Assembly: GCA_036426205.1 (NCBI GenBank)
Contig: CM071570.1
Span: 142,344,563-142,408,562 of the forward strand
From: Ascaphus truei
Lineage: Eukaryota; Chordata; Amphibia; Anura; Ascaphidae
DNA: 64,000 nucleotides
Direction of reading: 5' to 3'
The number at the start of each line of letters is the position of its first letter. The first letter of the stretch is position 1. A program made the translations under genes and the position numbers. Under the pieces are notes generated by a model. That model ran no database searches, was not told the origin of the DNA, and was given only the letters and a program-made list of their open reading frames with translations. Shown in pieces: positions 21,186-33,907 of this stretch.

Positions 21186-23443
21186 GCTGAAATGAAGTTA
21201 CCTGCACATGGTTACTAAGCTTGCGTTTCTTTTTATCTAAAGATGCGAACCGATTGGCCCACATTCTGTATTCTACTGTATGTAGTCATTTGTTCATGCC
21301 TACAGTACCTTTAAAAAGCTTTTTAATTCATCTTAAATGAAGCAAATACTAGAAAGTAAGAAAATGTGTTTCATCGATGAGTGTGTTAAGTTTATTGGAA
21401 CTCCAATATATGCTGCTAAAATGAGCAGAACCTACAATCCCTGAAGGGGATAATTCACAGTTTAAAAACCTCTTCAACAGCTTCAGCACTGGAGAGACCT
21501 GCAGTGCGTTACTTTGTAATGTATTGCAGGATTCTCTAACACTTAAGTAGTGCCGAGTCAAAATGAGAGTTGCCAGAGTTTCTAACAAAAAGAAAAATAT
21601 CTATATAACTATATCTTGGAGAAGTCATTTTCAGTCCTATGCATGAGCTTTAGAAGTATGCAGCAATTTATTTGAAGCAGAGGCAGTGTGAAATGTCAAT
21701 AGAGTTATGCTGTGGTTTTACCAGCGGAGCTGAACAGAAGCATACATTTTTACTAGAATTCCCTGTCTCCTTAGAGAAGAAATATGCTGAATTAGTCTCA
21801 CCTGCCTCTAGCCATTTAGTACTTGACCTAACAGACTTCTATTGCTTTATACATAGATATAAGATTGAACTTGCTTTATGACTGAAATAAAGCATTTTTT
21901 CTACTATGTTAGTTTTGAAGACATCAGTAAAAATAGAAAATGTTGGTACTTATTATATGTGAGCTTGGCATCTTATTTTCCCCTGCATTTGAAATAAGTA
22001 CAAATTGTAATAGAATGATCTTTAGCAGCCAGTACCCAAAACAATCTATTTGAACGGTCAAATGCAGTTGGAAATGTTATAAATAAAAAAAGCACGTGTA
22101 CATGTGTAATTTTAGGTACTGCACAAAATATGCAGACAAAAAGGAGATAAACCTTTCTATGTAAATGCAGAATAGACACAGTTATAGATCACATTTTTGG
22201 CAAGTTGGTAAATAGCAAAATAACGTACCTTACAAATAAAAGAGGGAAGTAAAATAAGTATCACTCTCTGCTACTTTTCAAGTACTCTATAAAACATACA
22301 GTAACAAATGTTTAATTTCCTTCTTGCTTTTTTACCAGCATTGAGTTTTCATATTCTGTCTGCCGAAATTGAACTCAGGCAACATTGTTGAAACTCCATG
22401 CACACAATTCACATAATTTATTCAATAAGAGGCTCTAGTTATAGTTTATGTTGCTGTTTTTAGATATAATTATCCATGTTCAGGCTACAGAATACTTATT
22501 GATCTCTTAAAATAGGCTCAAATTTAAGGGAAACCTTTACTTGGCTCTTGATTTTCATATCTTTGTTATACAAACTGCACCCACAGCTTGGCATCATTGT
22601 ATACTATGCATGCACCTTCATGAGGACTTTTAGATCCCAGAGGCATCTGAGACTTTCAAAATAAACAAAGGTAAAGTGAGATTTAAAAAACAAAAGTGAA
22701 ATTGTATAGATAGGGGTGTACTTTGAGAGGGAAGGGATTGGTAGTAGAACTAATAATGAGCAGTTGTTTTTATGCTGTCATCTTGCATCATAACTGAAGT
22801 TGCTGAATAAATAGTTTTGAGCCATTCAATATTAAATCCATAACATTGGAAGGCAGATTTTCAAGATTGATGAAAGGTTTGTCATTGTTCTAGCACCAAC
22901 CAGATATCTTCAAGTATGTGCCAAATGTTCTTCACACAATGCCCTCATTTCATGGGATTTGAAACAAAGAAAATTAGCCTTTAGAATGAATTGCAGTGAA
23001 TTGCAGTGAGAGGAGAAGATGTCCTTGTGGCTTGAAAAAGGAAACGTGCACTCAAAAATCATATACTGTGCAGTAAAGTAAGGAAGAACTAATCTTAAAA
23101 CAGCTGTTTTTGAGTGGCATTTTCCAGTTCCCCTGTTCCTTAAAAGGGCTGTGCTTTACAGGCTGTATAATGTAGTAGGCAAATCTATAGTGAAATATTC
23201 ATCATTAAAATCGATAAGGAATACAATAACACATTATCCAGAATCCTCATTTACAGTTTAATAACTGCATAACCTGACAATGGGGTGAAGCAGGTTTTGG
23301 GTACTGTAGGGAGGTAATCTGAGGCTTGGCATCAGGCTCAGATCAAATCAAACATTAGAGAATAATACAGAAATAAAATGTCTATATATTAGAAAACAAA
23401 AGATTGCAAAGCAGTTATTGCTCCTTTAAAAGAATATTGTAAT
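21186..23443. other. Unique-looking AT-rich sequence
   Basis: No recognisable coding region; the open stretches at 21349-22179 are short and featureless. Direct repeat GAATTGCAGT twice at 22987-23007. Confidence 0.5.
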
Positions 23444-23445
23444 TA

Positions 23446-23750
23446 CAGCAGGGCCCCGGGAATACGGCGGGTTCCGTTCCAGGGGCCTGCCGTATAGTGA
23501 AAATGGCCGGAAAGCGGATCAGGCGATTTTCAGTGATTTTGCATGCACAGAACGGCGTTTTCGCCGTTCTGCGCATGTGCGGCCTATGGTCTGCGTGCGC
23601 AAACTACGGTATGCACGCGCAGACAACGGTCTGCGCATGCGCACTGAGCGCACCTGCCCGTTTTGCGCATGCGAGACTCGGAATCCAAGATGGCGACCCC
23701 CTTCTCGGTGCCGCCGTATCAGCGGATCGCTGAAAAGCGGGGCCCTGCTG
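23446..23750. mobile_element. Tigger/pogo-like MITE (305 bp)
   Basis: Ends are CAGCAGGGCCCCG and its exact complement CGGGGCCCTGCTG, each bordered by TA (23444-23445 and 23751-23752). TA target duplication and a CAG-N-AGG-CCCC start with a following GTTCCGTTCCAGGGG block are typical of Tigger (pogo) elements. The interior is GC- and CpG-rich with several GCGCATGC palindromes; no transposase. Confidence 0.75.
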
Positions 23751-23752
23751 TA

Positions 23753-25188
23753 ACTTCAGTCTTACTTAGTGTCACAGGACTCACCGAGTTATCAGCTTTT
23801 GATTCTGTTGATTCTGTTGCAGGGTAACAATCTGCTTCAGGATTTACTCTACTCCATTTACTGGATGATGTCATTAGATTGTCCTTCTGAGCGGCCATAA
23901 ACCACATAAGAGGTAAGGAACCAGCCTTGGGATGGGGGGTTTGTGGAGACGGACACATGGGGTTAATTTATCACAATGTCACACATATCTGATCATTCCA
24001 CCAAGCCACAGGACAGGATCAGAGTTGCCAGTGAAGGAAGGACCATTCGTTTTGTGATTTAGGTTATTTTAGTCCTTCCGCACTTCTTGGATCTAGTGCA
24101 GACGGCAAAGGCTGATTTAAAACTCTGCCGGCTTGGGGGGTAGAGATGTAGGACATACCTTGACGTCACAAAGAACCCTGGTGTGCTGGCTCCTGTGCTG
24201 TACCTGGCACGTCACTAGGCATGAGAGGATTGCCTTATGGGGTAATCCCCGGGTTGCCAGTGGGGTGGGCCAGTGGCGTGGCTCCCCAGCAGCGGCAGCC
24301 CCCCAACTACCTGACCTCCTGCAATACTCTTCCTCCTCCTGTCGACGCCAGGATCCAACTTCTTCAAAACATGTTTGCCCATCTATAATCATTAGTATTG
24401 TTCCATAGTGATAACACGCAACATGCTAGTGAAAATCAGTTCAGTGTTTCCACAGAATGTACTTGCAAACTTTGGTGCATAACAGTATATTGCGATATAT
24501 GACATCATAACACCATAATGAAAAATGAAGCTGGCTACTTCTTTGTCACATTTTTTATATTTCTCCTTTTATGGTATACCTATAAAAACCTGTAGAACTT
24601 TTGAAACTTTTTTATTGTTCAATCAGTTTAAAGCGGTGAAGGTGTTAAATGACCACCAATGTCTCAAAAAAGGACTTATCAAAGTCTTCAGTACCTTCTG
24701 CAAAACTGGATTCCACAAATGTTTGCAGTTTTAAAAGTATTTCTTTGTTATTAACAGTTTCCCATTGCCTAACCGATTTACAGTTACATACAAAAGCACC
24801 TTGGAGATGAATCTGGTTCTCTTTAATTACAATCCTCATATTCCAATTTGTCAAGATAAATTCAGCGAGTAGTTTGGAAAGATTTTGATTTTATTGTGTA
24901 AGTAATTTTGTGGGTACCCAGAGCTATGTCGTCATCATTTATACTGTAACATAAATCCTGTACTTTAAAGATCAGACCATATGGATTATGTATTTTACAT
25001 TTCAAGCATGTTTATAGATCCAACAGAGTGTTGACTCCTTCTGGATTGTAATAAATTTTGATGATGCAACAAATTTATTATTTATAGATTACAAGTAGTG
25101 TGAAATATGTTGTCAGATGTGCTTCTTTATAAAGAAATTGCTGAAAACACCGAATTCTGTGATTACCATTGTGATATTTCTGTATTCA
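23753..25188. other. Non-coding sequence
   Basis: A GC-richer part at 24117-24370 gives open frames on both strands without recognisable motifs. The remainder is AT-rich. Confidence 0.4.
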
Positions 25189-26049
25189 AACTCAAACACA
25201 AAGAACACTGTATGACGCAAAGACACTGTGCATACAGATAAGGCCCTGTAAAATGCACTCAGAGTCTGAAAGGAGAGAGCACCCTGCTGAACATGCAGTA
25301 CAACAGAGAAAAACTGGACCAAACAAAACTAGTTGTAATGTTAAAATACTTTATTAAGGATTACTAAAAAATGGAATGGTACCAAAAAATGTTGTGAACA
25401 AGGTGAACTGAAATCAATACAGTGCTGATGCCCCATAGGGGGACTCTAAATGGTGAATTGCCAAAAATAGACAAAATAGAACTATAACATAAGCACTGTG
25501 AAAATCCAGAAACACAAAAGCCTATGCCTGTTGTATCATGGCTATAGGGGCTGTTTCTGGTACATGACGTCACTGGAACGCTATGAAATGCTAACACTCA
25601 CATAAAGCACTAGTGTGTATATAGACTCATGAACATATGAGGCCACGCATCAGTATATGTACTGTAAAAGTAATAACAATGGCGTACAAAAATGATCAAC
25701 AGTGTGGGTATAGGTAAATACAAACACTGGCTAGATATCACACCAATAAAAGCTAGCAATGTATATCCATTCAGGTAAGTGGTCAAAGACAAATGAGAAG
25801 TGTAGCAGTAAAACCCCACATAAACTGACCCTGTTCATCAGTAACTACACACAGGGACAGAAAAGGAGAGTGCTGAATCCCTACACACCAATATATATTC
25901 TAACCCTCTGGGGGAGGCTTGATAGCCCTATAGCCATGATACAACAGGCATAGGCTTTTGTGTTTCTGGATTTTCACAGTGCTTATGTTAAAGTTCTATT
26001 TTGTCTATTTTTGGCAATTCACCATTTAGAGTCCCCCTATGGGGCATCA

Positions 26050-28324
26050 TAGTTACATAGTTACATAGTAGATGAGGTTGAAAAAAGACATAGGTCCATC
26101 AAGTTCAACCAATGCTAAATTTAGACAACAGATACTTTATCCTATATCTATACTTACTTATTGATCCAGAGGAAGGCAAACAAAAAACCCCATTAAGGGG
26201 AAAAATTAATTCCTTCCTGACTCCAAGAATTGGCAATTGGATAAATCCCTGGATCAACATCCTTCCCATGTATACTTATTTGGTATATCCCTATATACCT
26301 TTCCCATCTAAAAATATGTCATTTTTTTGAACAAATCTATTGTATCTGCCATCACAGTCTCCATGGGTAATGAATTCCACATTTTAACTGCCCTTACTGT
26401 AAAGAACCCTTTCCTTTGTAGCCTCTCCTCATAAGTTAGAATGTCAATCCCCTTTATTAATTTGGTGGCTCCTCTCTGCACTCTCTTTAGTTCCATAATG
26501 TCTTTTCTTAGGATTGGTGCCCAAAATTGTACTCCATATTCAATGTGTGGTCTTACTAATGCTTTGTAAAGGGGCATAATTATGTTTACTTCCCTTCCAT
26601 CCATTGCCCGTTTAATGCAAGACAAGATCTTGTTTGCCTTTGCAGCTACTGCATGACATTGGGCACTATTGCTAAGCCTGATGTCTACAAGCACTCCTAA
26701 ATCCTTCTCCATCAAGGATTCCCCCAATATATCTCCATTTAATTTGTAAGTCGCCTTTTTATTCTTGCATCCCAAATGCATAACCTTACATTTATCTGTA
26801 TTAAACCTCATCTGCCATTTACCTGCCCACGTTTCCAGTCTCTCCAAGTCCTTCTGAAGAGAAATGACATCCTGCTCTGATTCTATTACCTTACACAATT
26901 TAGTATCATCAGCAAAGATGGAGACTTTGCTCTCGATCCCAACCTCAAGGTCATTAATAAACAAGTTAAAAAGCAGGGGTCCCAGTACCGATCCCTGAGG
27001 TACTCCACTCACGACTTTAGCCCAACCTGAAAAAGTTCCATTTATGACAACCCTCTGTTGTCTGTCCTTTAACCAATTTTCAATCCAAGTGCATATATTA
27101 TTACTCCAATTTTCTTTATTTTGTACACCAACCTTTTGTGTGAAACCGTATCAAAAGCCTTTGCAAAATCTAAGTAGAACACATCAACTGCATTACCCTG
27201 GTCTAAATTCCTACTTACCTCCTCAAATAAACAAATAAAGTTAGTTTGGCAAGATCTATCCTTCATAAATCCATGCTGACTATTACTAATAATTTTGTTT
27301 TCCATTAGGTATTCCTGAATATTATCCCGTATTAAACCTTCAAGTAGTTTCCCTACTATTGAAGTCAGGCTTACAGGTCTGTAATTTCCCGGTTGTGATC
27401 TAGCTCCCTTTTTAAATTTTGGCACCACATCTGCTTTACGCCAATCTTGTGGTACTGAGCCTGTGGAAATGGAGTCCTTGAATATTAAATATAAGGGTTT
27501 TGCTATTACTGAGCTTAACTCCTTGAGAACTCTTGGATGTATGCCATCGGGGCCAGGTGCCTTATTCACTTTAATTTTTTCAAGTCGCTTATGAACTTCT
27601 TCCTCAGTTAACAAATTGTTCATTAATATGGAGGTTGTGGCTTCCTCCTGCGGCACTACTATTGAACTTGATTCTTCCCTGGTAAACACAGAGGCAAAGA
27701 ATTTGTTTAATACCTCAGCTTTTTCCTTATCTCCAATAATCTGCCTACCCATCTCACACTGAAAGGGTCCTATATTTTCTTTTCTCATTTTTTTGTTATT
27801 AAGGTACTTAAAGAACTTTTTAGGGTTGACCTTACTTTCTATTGCAATCCTTTTTTCATTATTCATTTTTGCTAATTTGATTGCCCTTTTTCAATTTTTG
27901 TTACATTCCTTATAATTCTGATATGATATCTCTGTCCCTTCTGACTTAAAGAATCTAAACTCCTTCCTCTTCTTGTCCATTTCCTCCCCTACCTGTTTAT
28001 TTAGCCACATTGGTTTTGACTTATTTCTTTTTATACTGATTACCCAAGGGTTTACACTGATAAGTGTGCTTTTCTAACAATGTTTTAAAGACTGCCCATT
28101 TATCTTCTACATTTTTCCCTGCAAAAACATCATCCCATTGTATTACTACTAGATTAGACCTCAGTTTATTAAAATCTGCCTTTCTAACGTTTAACGTCAT
28201 TGTTGAACCCAAGTAATCTGTTTTTTGATAATTTATTTCAAATGAGACCATGTTATGATCACTGTTACCCAAATGTTCCAGGACTTGGATATTTGTTTAT
28301 ACTTCTACATTGTTTGATATGACA
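26050..28324 (-). mobile_element. L2/CR1-group LINE, copy 2, with target duplication GCATCA
   Basis: Its TAGTTACATAG tail starts at 26050 and it is 5'-truncated at 28324. The flanks are GCATCA at 26044-26049 and 28325-28330. The intact partner arm of the foldback reads GGGGCATCAGCACTG in complement, with a single GCATCA, which proves the insertion point and the duplication. It carries the endonuclease end and the reverse transcriptase, but with frameshifts. Confidence 0.88.
26308..28272 (-). pseudogene. LINE ORF2: endonuclease tail and reverse transcriptase (L2/CR1 group)
   Basis: Read from 28272 downwards. GNSDHNMVSFEI is the SDH box at the end of the AP-endonuclease. After a gap with frame changes, 27866-27069 gives the RT start (KAPGPDGIHPRVLKELS, then WRKADVVPKFKKG, NYRPVSLTSIVGKLLEGLI, QHGF, and DFAKAFDTVSHKRL with the first catalytic Asp). 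The next piece, 27012-26308, gives SGVPQGSVLGPLLFNLFIND, then FADDTKLCK with the catalytic D-D pair, and continues to the end of the protein. A frame break near 27040 separates the two RT parts, and a second separates endonuclease and RT. Catalytic residues are kept, so decay is moderate. Confidence 0.9.
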
Positions 28325-28560
28325 GCATCAGCACTGTATTGATTTCAGTTCACCTTATTCACAACATTTTTTTGTACCATTCCATTTTTTAGTTTAATAA
28401 AGTATTTTAACATTACAACTAGTTTTGTTTGGTCCAGTTTTTCTCTGTTGTACTGCATGTTCAGCAGGGTGCTCTCTCCTTTCAGACTCTGAGTGCATTT
28501 TACAGGGCCTTATCTGTATGCACAGTGTCTTTGCGTCATATAGTGTCCTTTGTGTTTGAT

Positions 28561-29040
28561 TATTATCCCCCTGCCCTATTGCACCAGTCTGTAATTTTGA
28601 CCCTTGTGGTCACATTAGGTTGAGCGGTGCATCTTTGATTTACCTGTAGATTTATTTTTTGAAAATCTGATTTCACACATCTAAACTGTAGACCTGAATA
28701 CATCATAAACATTTTTGATAAATTAAATACCAATAATCCCTTCTACTGACTACACCATGAATTGGTACAGATGGGCGAAACTCAAAATAATTTGGTTCCC
28801 GAAATCCGTTCGACAATAGCTTACATTTATCTACACTACACTACTCTACACTAGACTGCACTACAACTTTATGCTGTGGCCACGCTGCTGCTGAGCACGC
28901 TCCGCGAGTTCACTTCAGCTACTATGGCCACACGAACGCGGTGCTCGCGTACGCGCACATATGCTCTCCAAAGCCAGCGCTTGGAGAGACATAGAAATTT
29001 GATTTCAAAGCGCTTAGCAGGGTCACATGACCCTTCATTA
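28561..29040. other. Non-coding sequence with a GC-richer right half
   Basis: A short run of CTACACTACACTACTCTACAC (28830-28860 area) and a CpG-rich block at 28880-28960; no gene recognised. Confidence 0.4.
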
Positions 29041-29043
29041 ACC

Positions 29044-29335
29044 AATGGGGAGAGAGATAGACACACATAATGGGGAGAGAGAGACAGACACAGAATGGGG
29101 AGAGAGGGACAGACACAGAATGGGGAGAGAGAGGCAGGACACAGAATGGGGAGAGAGAGGCAGACACAGAATGGGCAGAGAGAGGCAGACACAGAATGGG
29201 CAGAGAGGGACAGACACAGAATAGGGAGAGAGGGACAGACACAGAATAGGGAGAGAGGGACAGACACAGAATGGGGGAGAGAGGGACAGACACAGAATGG
29301 GGAGAGAGAGGCAGAACCACAGAATGGGGAGAGAG
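29044..29335. repeat. Minisatellite, unit about 25 bp, roughly 12 copies
   Basis: Units of the type ATGGGGAGAGAGGGACAGAC followed by ACAGA, with small length changes. It yields long open frames on both strands that are artefacts. Confidence 0.9.
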
Positions 29336-29349
29336 ACAGTATTGGATTA

Positions 29350-30066
29350 GAGCGTAGGGAATCGGGGAACACGTCCTTATGGCGTGTTCCCTCCTTACCT
29401 GCTTCTTCACACGCGCAGCTCTTCTAGCCGTGCCACGGAGCCTAGCTCCGCCCCCGGATGCGCTGCACTTCTCTCGCGCACGGCGTGCTCACATGATGCC
29501 GTGCACCATTCTCCAGCTGCTTGGCATGTATCCTGAGTGCCCCTTGTCTCCTGCAGCCTATCCTGAACTCCGCGGAGGCCGCGCCTCCGTTCCACCCCCA
29601 GTCTCATTGGTTCCTGTGTTCTACTTAAGACTTTCACTTTCTCTTCCTGATTGCTGAGCATAACTCTTGTGACCATTTGTTTTGTTTTGCCTTGCCTTGC
29701 TTGTGCCTTGCTGTGTTCTCTGTTGCTTTCCTGTGTACCGACCTGGCTTGACTATAGGTTCCCTCTGGATAAAGACCCCGGCTTGTACCTGACTACGTGC
29801 ACTTCTACATCCCAGACCTCGGCTTACGGACAATCTACCACTATCCTGGCTCCTACTCTAGACCACGGCACAATGGACACTGACCACCCCACTGGCTCCG
29901 CCCCTGGACTTTGGCAAGTACTCACACTAACCCACTCTCTCCAACCCAGACCCAGCTATACTGACTATCTACCCTCCAGATGGGCTTCTGCTGCTGTGAG
30001 TGCGCAGTCTTGTACTTTCCCACCTCATTACCGGGGTCCCACCTTGTTCGTGGTTAGCGCAAGCAT
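29350..30066 (+). repeat. Solo LTR, chromovirus-like
   Basis: Pyrimidine-rich sequence with TGACTATAGGTTCCCTCTGG, CTCAC...ACTCTCTCCAACCC and CTGCTGTGAGTGCGCAGTCT, in the same order as the sushi LTR at 41.7-42.05 kb (ACTCAGCAAGTATAACG, CTGCTGTGGGTGCGTG). It ends GCATTACA, near the sushi LTR end GCGTTACA. No pol sequence is attached. The left border is approximate. Confidence 0.55.
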
Positions 30067-31130
30067 TACAGAGAGGAGAGAGAATGGATGAATGGGGGGG
30101 AAGGAGAGAAGGGGAGGGAGAGATTGGATGTATGGATTTTCAGTGCTGAAAGACTGTGACAGGGCAACAGAGCTGGCCCGAGGGCGATCCATCGGTCTCA
30201 CGCTCTGACGTGAGAGTGTAAACCATCTTCTAGACTGGGTCGTTTTTTCCCACAGGGTCAGGTTTTTAGCCCGGGACACGTTTTCAGACAGAGACCGGTT
30301 TTCAGACAGGGACCAGTTTTCAGACAGGGACCAGCTTTCAGACAGGGGCCGGCTTTCAGACAGGGCCAGGTTTTCAGAGAGGGACTGGCTTAAACGCACA
30401 AACTCAGCGGGATCTGTGTTTGTTGGGCTGGACATACTGTAACTTACGTGCTCACCACAAACTTGGACCGGACTGCGGGGCTGAGGTGGGGATGTGGAAA
30501 CACCGACCTTAGACCACAAAGCCGGATCCGGGTTGCGAAATCCGCATAGCTGGGTCAGGATTGAAGAAAGCAGGGTTAACGTTATCCAGGCAGGGGTCAA
30601 GGCAGGTGGCACAGGAGCGGTGGATGAGGATACGAGCCGAGGTCGTCATCAGGGAATACAACGAAGCTGCTTCAGCAAAGCCAGCAGGACTTCAGGAATG
30701 AGGGAAAGGGAACTGGGAATCCAGTGCTTCAGCACAGAACAGCACCCCCTAGCCGGGTACAGCCGAGAGTGGTGGAGGCCACTGGAAGGTCACTGGGAAC
30801 TGGAACTGCAGACAGGACGAGAAACACAGAGGGCTTCAGTGTACCCGCTTCAGCGTGGCAGAGTCTGCCAGAAACTAGGAGCTAAGGCAAGAAGGCCAAG
30901 GCAGGCCAAACAGAGAGTCTCCCCAAGCACAGTTACTTGCAACCGGGAATGCAAAGTCTATGTCCAGCAAGTTCCTGAGGGCGGGGCAGTATCTAAATAG
31001 CACAGGAGGTCAATCAGGCCAGAGCTGCACAGGAGGCAGCAAGGCTGCAGTGATAGCAGGTGCAGGGGATGCTGATTGCAGAAACAAGGGGGAAGTTGTC
31101 TAGAAGCTGCATAGTTCTGTAAAGAAAAGG
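30067..31130 (-). repeat. Purine-rich interspersed repeat, LTR-like on the minus strand
   Basis: Purine-rich plus strand with AGGCAGGGGTCAAGGCAGG and AGCAAGTTCCTGAGGGCGGG. This looks like a chromovirus LTR/leader in minus orientation, but no partner copy is in the window. Open frames here have no domain. Confidence 0.35.
30283..30385. repeat. Tandem repeat, unit 18-20 bp
   Basis: About five to six units of TTTTCAGACAGGGACCAG with small changes. On the minus strand they encode SLSEN/W-type repeats. Confidence 0.85.
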
Positions 31131-31248
31131 TTTAATTAAAACCTGGGAGCGGATTCCTTACACAGAGACACACAGACACACAGACACACACAGCTGCCTC
31201 CTTTTCACACAGAGATTTGATAGGGGGAGGGTGTGTTTGCTGGGCAAT

Positions 31249-31470
31249 GTGAAGATCCCTGGCAGGCATCTCCAGCTGATGTCTCTGAACCTCATGGAGG
31301 GGGAGGGGGGGCCATGATCGGAGCCTGTGAAGATCCCTGGCTGGCATCTCCAGCTAATCTCTCTGCACCTTGATGAGGGGGGGGGTGGGGGCGTGCTCGC
31401 AGTCATGCTGTTGATCGCAGTTGTGCTGTTCCTGCACACTGAAGATCCCTGGCCGGCATCTCCAGCAGCG
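31249..31470. repeat. Three-copy tandem repeat around GAAGATCCCTGGC
   Basis: TGAAGATCCCTGGCAGGCAT, then TCCAGCTGATGTCTCTGAAC, recurs starting at about 31249, 31328 and 31440, with variable G-rich spacers. A CACA-type simple repeat lies just to the left (31157-31190). Confidence 0.8.
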
Positions 31471-32220
31471 CCCCCCCAGCTGATTTTTTTAGTACATCGA
31501 TTCTATGATGAATCCCTATTCCAGCCATGGAAAAATGGGGAAAAACGTGCTTCTTAGAATCAAGGAAATACGGTAGTCCCAGAAAATTAGGTAGCTGTCT
31601 GTCCGATTTTAGGCAGAAAGTGCAAAAAAGGGAAAAAATAATCCATCCCACAGTTTCACATTTGCTGAGACTGTGGGATGCAAACTCCAGGCCAGAGTTT
31701 ACAGTCGTTCTGGTTTTCCCTCATCTGCTCTCCTAATTGAGGAAGAGGTATATATTGCAGTTAGGTTGGCTGCTTCACTCTCTCTTAGAAACTGGAGGCT
31801 GGGGCATGCTGCTCCCCAGGATCCAGTTGAGAGTAGATAGCCCCCCCACGTGTTGCAGCATCTGAGAACCTATTGGGACGCTGTCCCCATCTGACAGTTA
31901 AGGACTCAATGTTATCTCTGTGCGTTTTTTAAAGTTGGCAACTGGCTTACCCAGCCAACATTGCAGATAGGGTTATGCTGTGAGTTAGACTCCTTACAGG
32001 AGTAGATGTTTGTTTTTATGATTTCTTTTTTTCTTAAAGTGACTGTGTTTAAAATGTTTAGTGTCACTAATGGAAAAATAAACCGTTGAAGGTTTAGGGC
32101 TGAGTGCCCCTTGTGTGTATACACATGTTTGTCCTACTTTTCTACAAATTAACCCCTAGAAGACTGTGTCACAAAGAGCCTGGGCAAATAGCAGCGCTAC
32201 ACAAAGGGAGCCGTTTGTCA
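31471..32220. other. Non-coding sequence
   Basis: No recognisable gene; short open stretches only. Confidence 0.4.
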
Positions 32221-32225
32221 CAATA

Positions 32226-32253
32226 TCTTATCTATCTATCTATCTATCTATCT
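32226..32253. repeat. (TATC)n microsatellite
   Basis: About seven tandem TATC units. Confidence 0.9.
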
Positions 32254-32457
32254 CCTTAAGTGTTCCTCCAAATAAATTAGGGAGACTTGCCTATGCTAAA
32301 AATTATTGTCACATCCTACTTTTGAGCTGCTCGCTGCTCACACATGTAGCTAATATAGCTATTAGAGTATCTCGGGTGTGTTCCACAAGGACCATTAAAC
32401 TGTCAATCAGGAAGGGGAAGTGTTCTGCTTTTAAATATAATATTCTTACTGAGTTCA

Positions 32458-32600
32458 ATTTGCTTTATTTTGTACACTAACCTCTTATATGGAACCGTAT
32501 CAAAAGCCTTTGCAAAGGGATTTAATGGGATTAAAGGGATTTAATGCCTCCTGTACAATCTATATCAACAAAATTACACAGATCTGGTCTAATATGATGG
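32458..32600 (-). mobile_element. Small L2/CR1 LINE fragment
   Basis: TTTATTTTGTACACTAACCT and the following GGAACCGTATCAAAAGCCTT match the RT region of copy 2 at 27112-27162. Only this short piece remains. Confidence 0.7.
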
Positions 32601-32962
32601 AAATGTTTAACATCCAGATAGTACCAAGAATATTCATATGCAGATAATAATGCTTGCTTGTCAAACTGCAGTTATAGGGGGCTATGCACTAAGCTCAAGG
32701 CTTTTGCGTCTGGATGAAAACAAAAAGCACGTCCGTTAAAAAGTGAAGCCGGAGACACAATTCACTAAGGCCTTTATCCCATTTTCTAACGTACGGGCTC
32801 AAAACAGCCACAGCGTACGGGTTGCTTTTTTCCCCTGCTAGCGTTCTTAAACTTTACGTATGCTAGCTGATAGAAAAAAAGCCGCTTGTAACATTTGCAT
32901 GGAGATTCTGTATCTCCATGCAAGGCTGTTACAGGCAATCGGACACTAAATAAAAACATTTT

Positions 32963-33231
32963 AATAATAGTGTACATGAGCAGGGGGTCTCCAGAGCTGA
33001 ACCGCATTGGTTTCAGGTCTGGGGGCCCCCTACTTCAGGAGATAAAGGCCCCATTATGGGGTGCCGGTATCCCCTGCACTTTCAAGCTCCCGCGTCACGT
33101 GACCGGGATATTTACATTCTGCAGGGGATACCGGCACCCCATAAAGGGGCCTATATCTCCTGTAGTAGGGGGCCCCTGAGGCTGAAACCAATGCGGTTCA
33201 GCTCAGGAAACCCCCTACACATCTACACTAC
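32963..33231. repeat. Foldback module 1
   Basis: Arms about 105 bp, loop with CTCCCGCGTCACGTGACC, itself partly palindromic (TCACGTGA). Arms differ by a few bases. Confidence 0.85.
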
Positions 33232-33320
33232 TGTCAAAACACACATATCAATAAACAATAATTCCTTACCGTAGCGGCTATCTGCAATGGTAATGAAGCT
33301 GCATTAATGTACATTTTAAT

Positions 33321-33600
33321 AATAGTGTGCCGGAGCAGGGGGTCCCCTGAGCTGAACCGCATTGATTTCTGCCTCAGAGACACCCTGCTTCCCGAGTTAC
33401 AGGGCAAGGTATGGGGCATCGGTGCCAGTGTCGCCGCCATCTTTATAGCGTCCCATACGCGACGTGGACGCTATAAACATGGTGCGACACTGGCAATGAT
33501 GCCCCAAACTGGGGCCTGTAACTCGGGAAGCAGGGGGTCTCTGAGGCAGAAATCAATGCGGTTCAGCTCAGGGGACCCCCTGCTCCCGCACACTATTAAT
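33321..33600. repeat. Foldback module 2
   Basis: Arms about 125 bp, from AATAGTGTGCCGGAGCAGG to its complement ending at 33600. Includes CGCGACGTGG in the centre. Confidence 0.85.
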
Positions 33601-33757
33601 ACAAATACATTAAAGCAGCTTCATTACCTTAGCGGCTAACCACTAAGGCAATGAAGGGGTTAAGGCACAATAGCATGTTTATTGTGGACAATTGCCCCCA
33701 ATAAACATAGCAATATACAACACACATCCCCCCGCCCCCTAACACATACAATACAGT

Positions 33758-33811
33758 AATGGGCAAAATAACTATTATCCACATATGGATAATAGATTAT
33801 TTGCCCATTAT
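33758..33811. repeat. Foldback module 3 (54 bp)
   Basis: TAATGGGCAAAATAACTATT pairs with the complement ending CCATTA around ATCCACATATGGAT. A diverged homologue lies at 51213-51270. Confidence 0.85.
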
Positions 33812-33907
33812 TAAACACATAAATCAGCATAAATAAATTGTGCTCTACTTACCCCCTTGCAATGATGGGCATCCGGTCACCCACCCTGCCCCCATTCATT
33901 TGTACAT

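Larger units (their letters stand above)
25190..28560. repeat. Foldback repeat with arms of about 365 bp, split by a LINE
   Basis: The left arm 25190-25555 is the reverse complement of two blocks, 25915-26049 and 28325-28560, which are separated by the inserted LINE at 26050-28324. The unique centre 25556-25914 is about 360 bp. Without the LINE the element is about 1.1 kb. Arm identity is high by eye. The class is unknown; inverted joined copies of a retroposon end or a foldback DNA transposon are both possible. Confidence 0.8.

Noticed and set aside
28869..29427. Long open frames on both strands, and a repeat-spacer look resembling a CRISPR array
   Set aside because: They come from a 25-bp minisatellite with contiguous diverging units and no unique spacers; the genome is vertebrate-like.
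30028..30612. 194-codon minus-strand frame with SLSEN repeats
   Set aside because: The repeats arise from a tandem DNA repeat at 30283-30385 and the rest is repeat-like without a domain.
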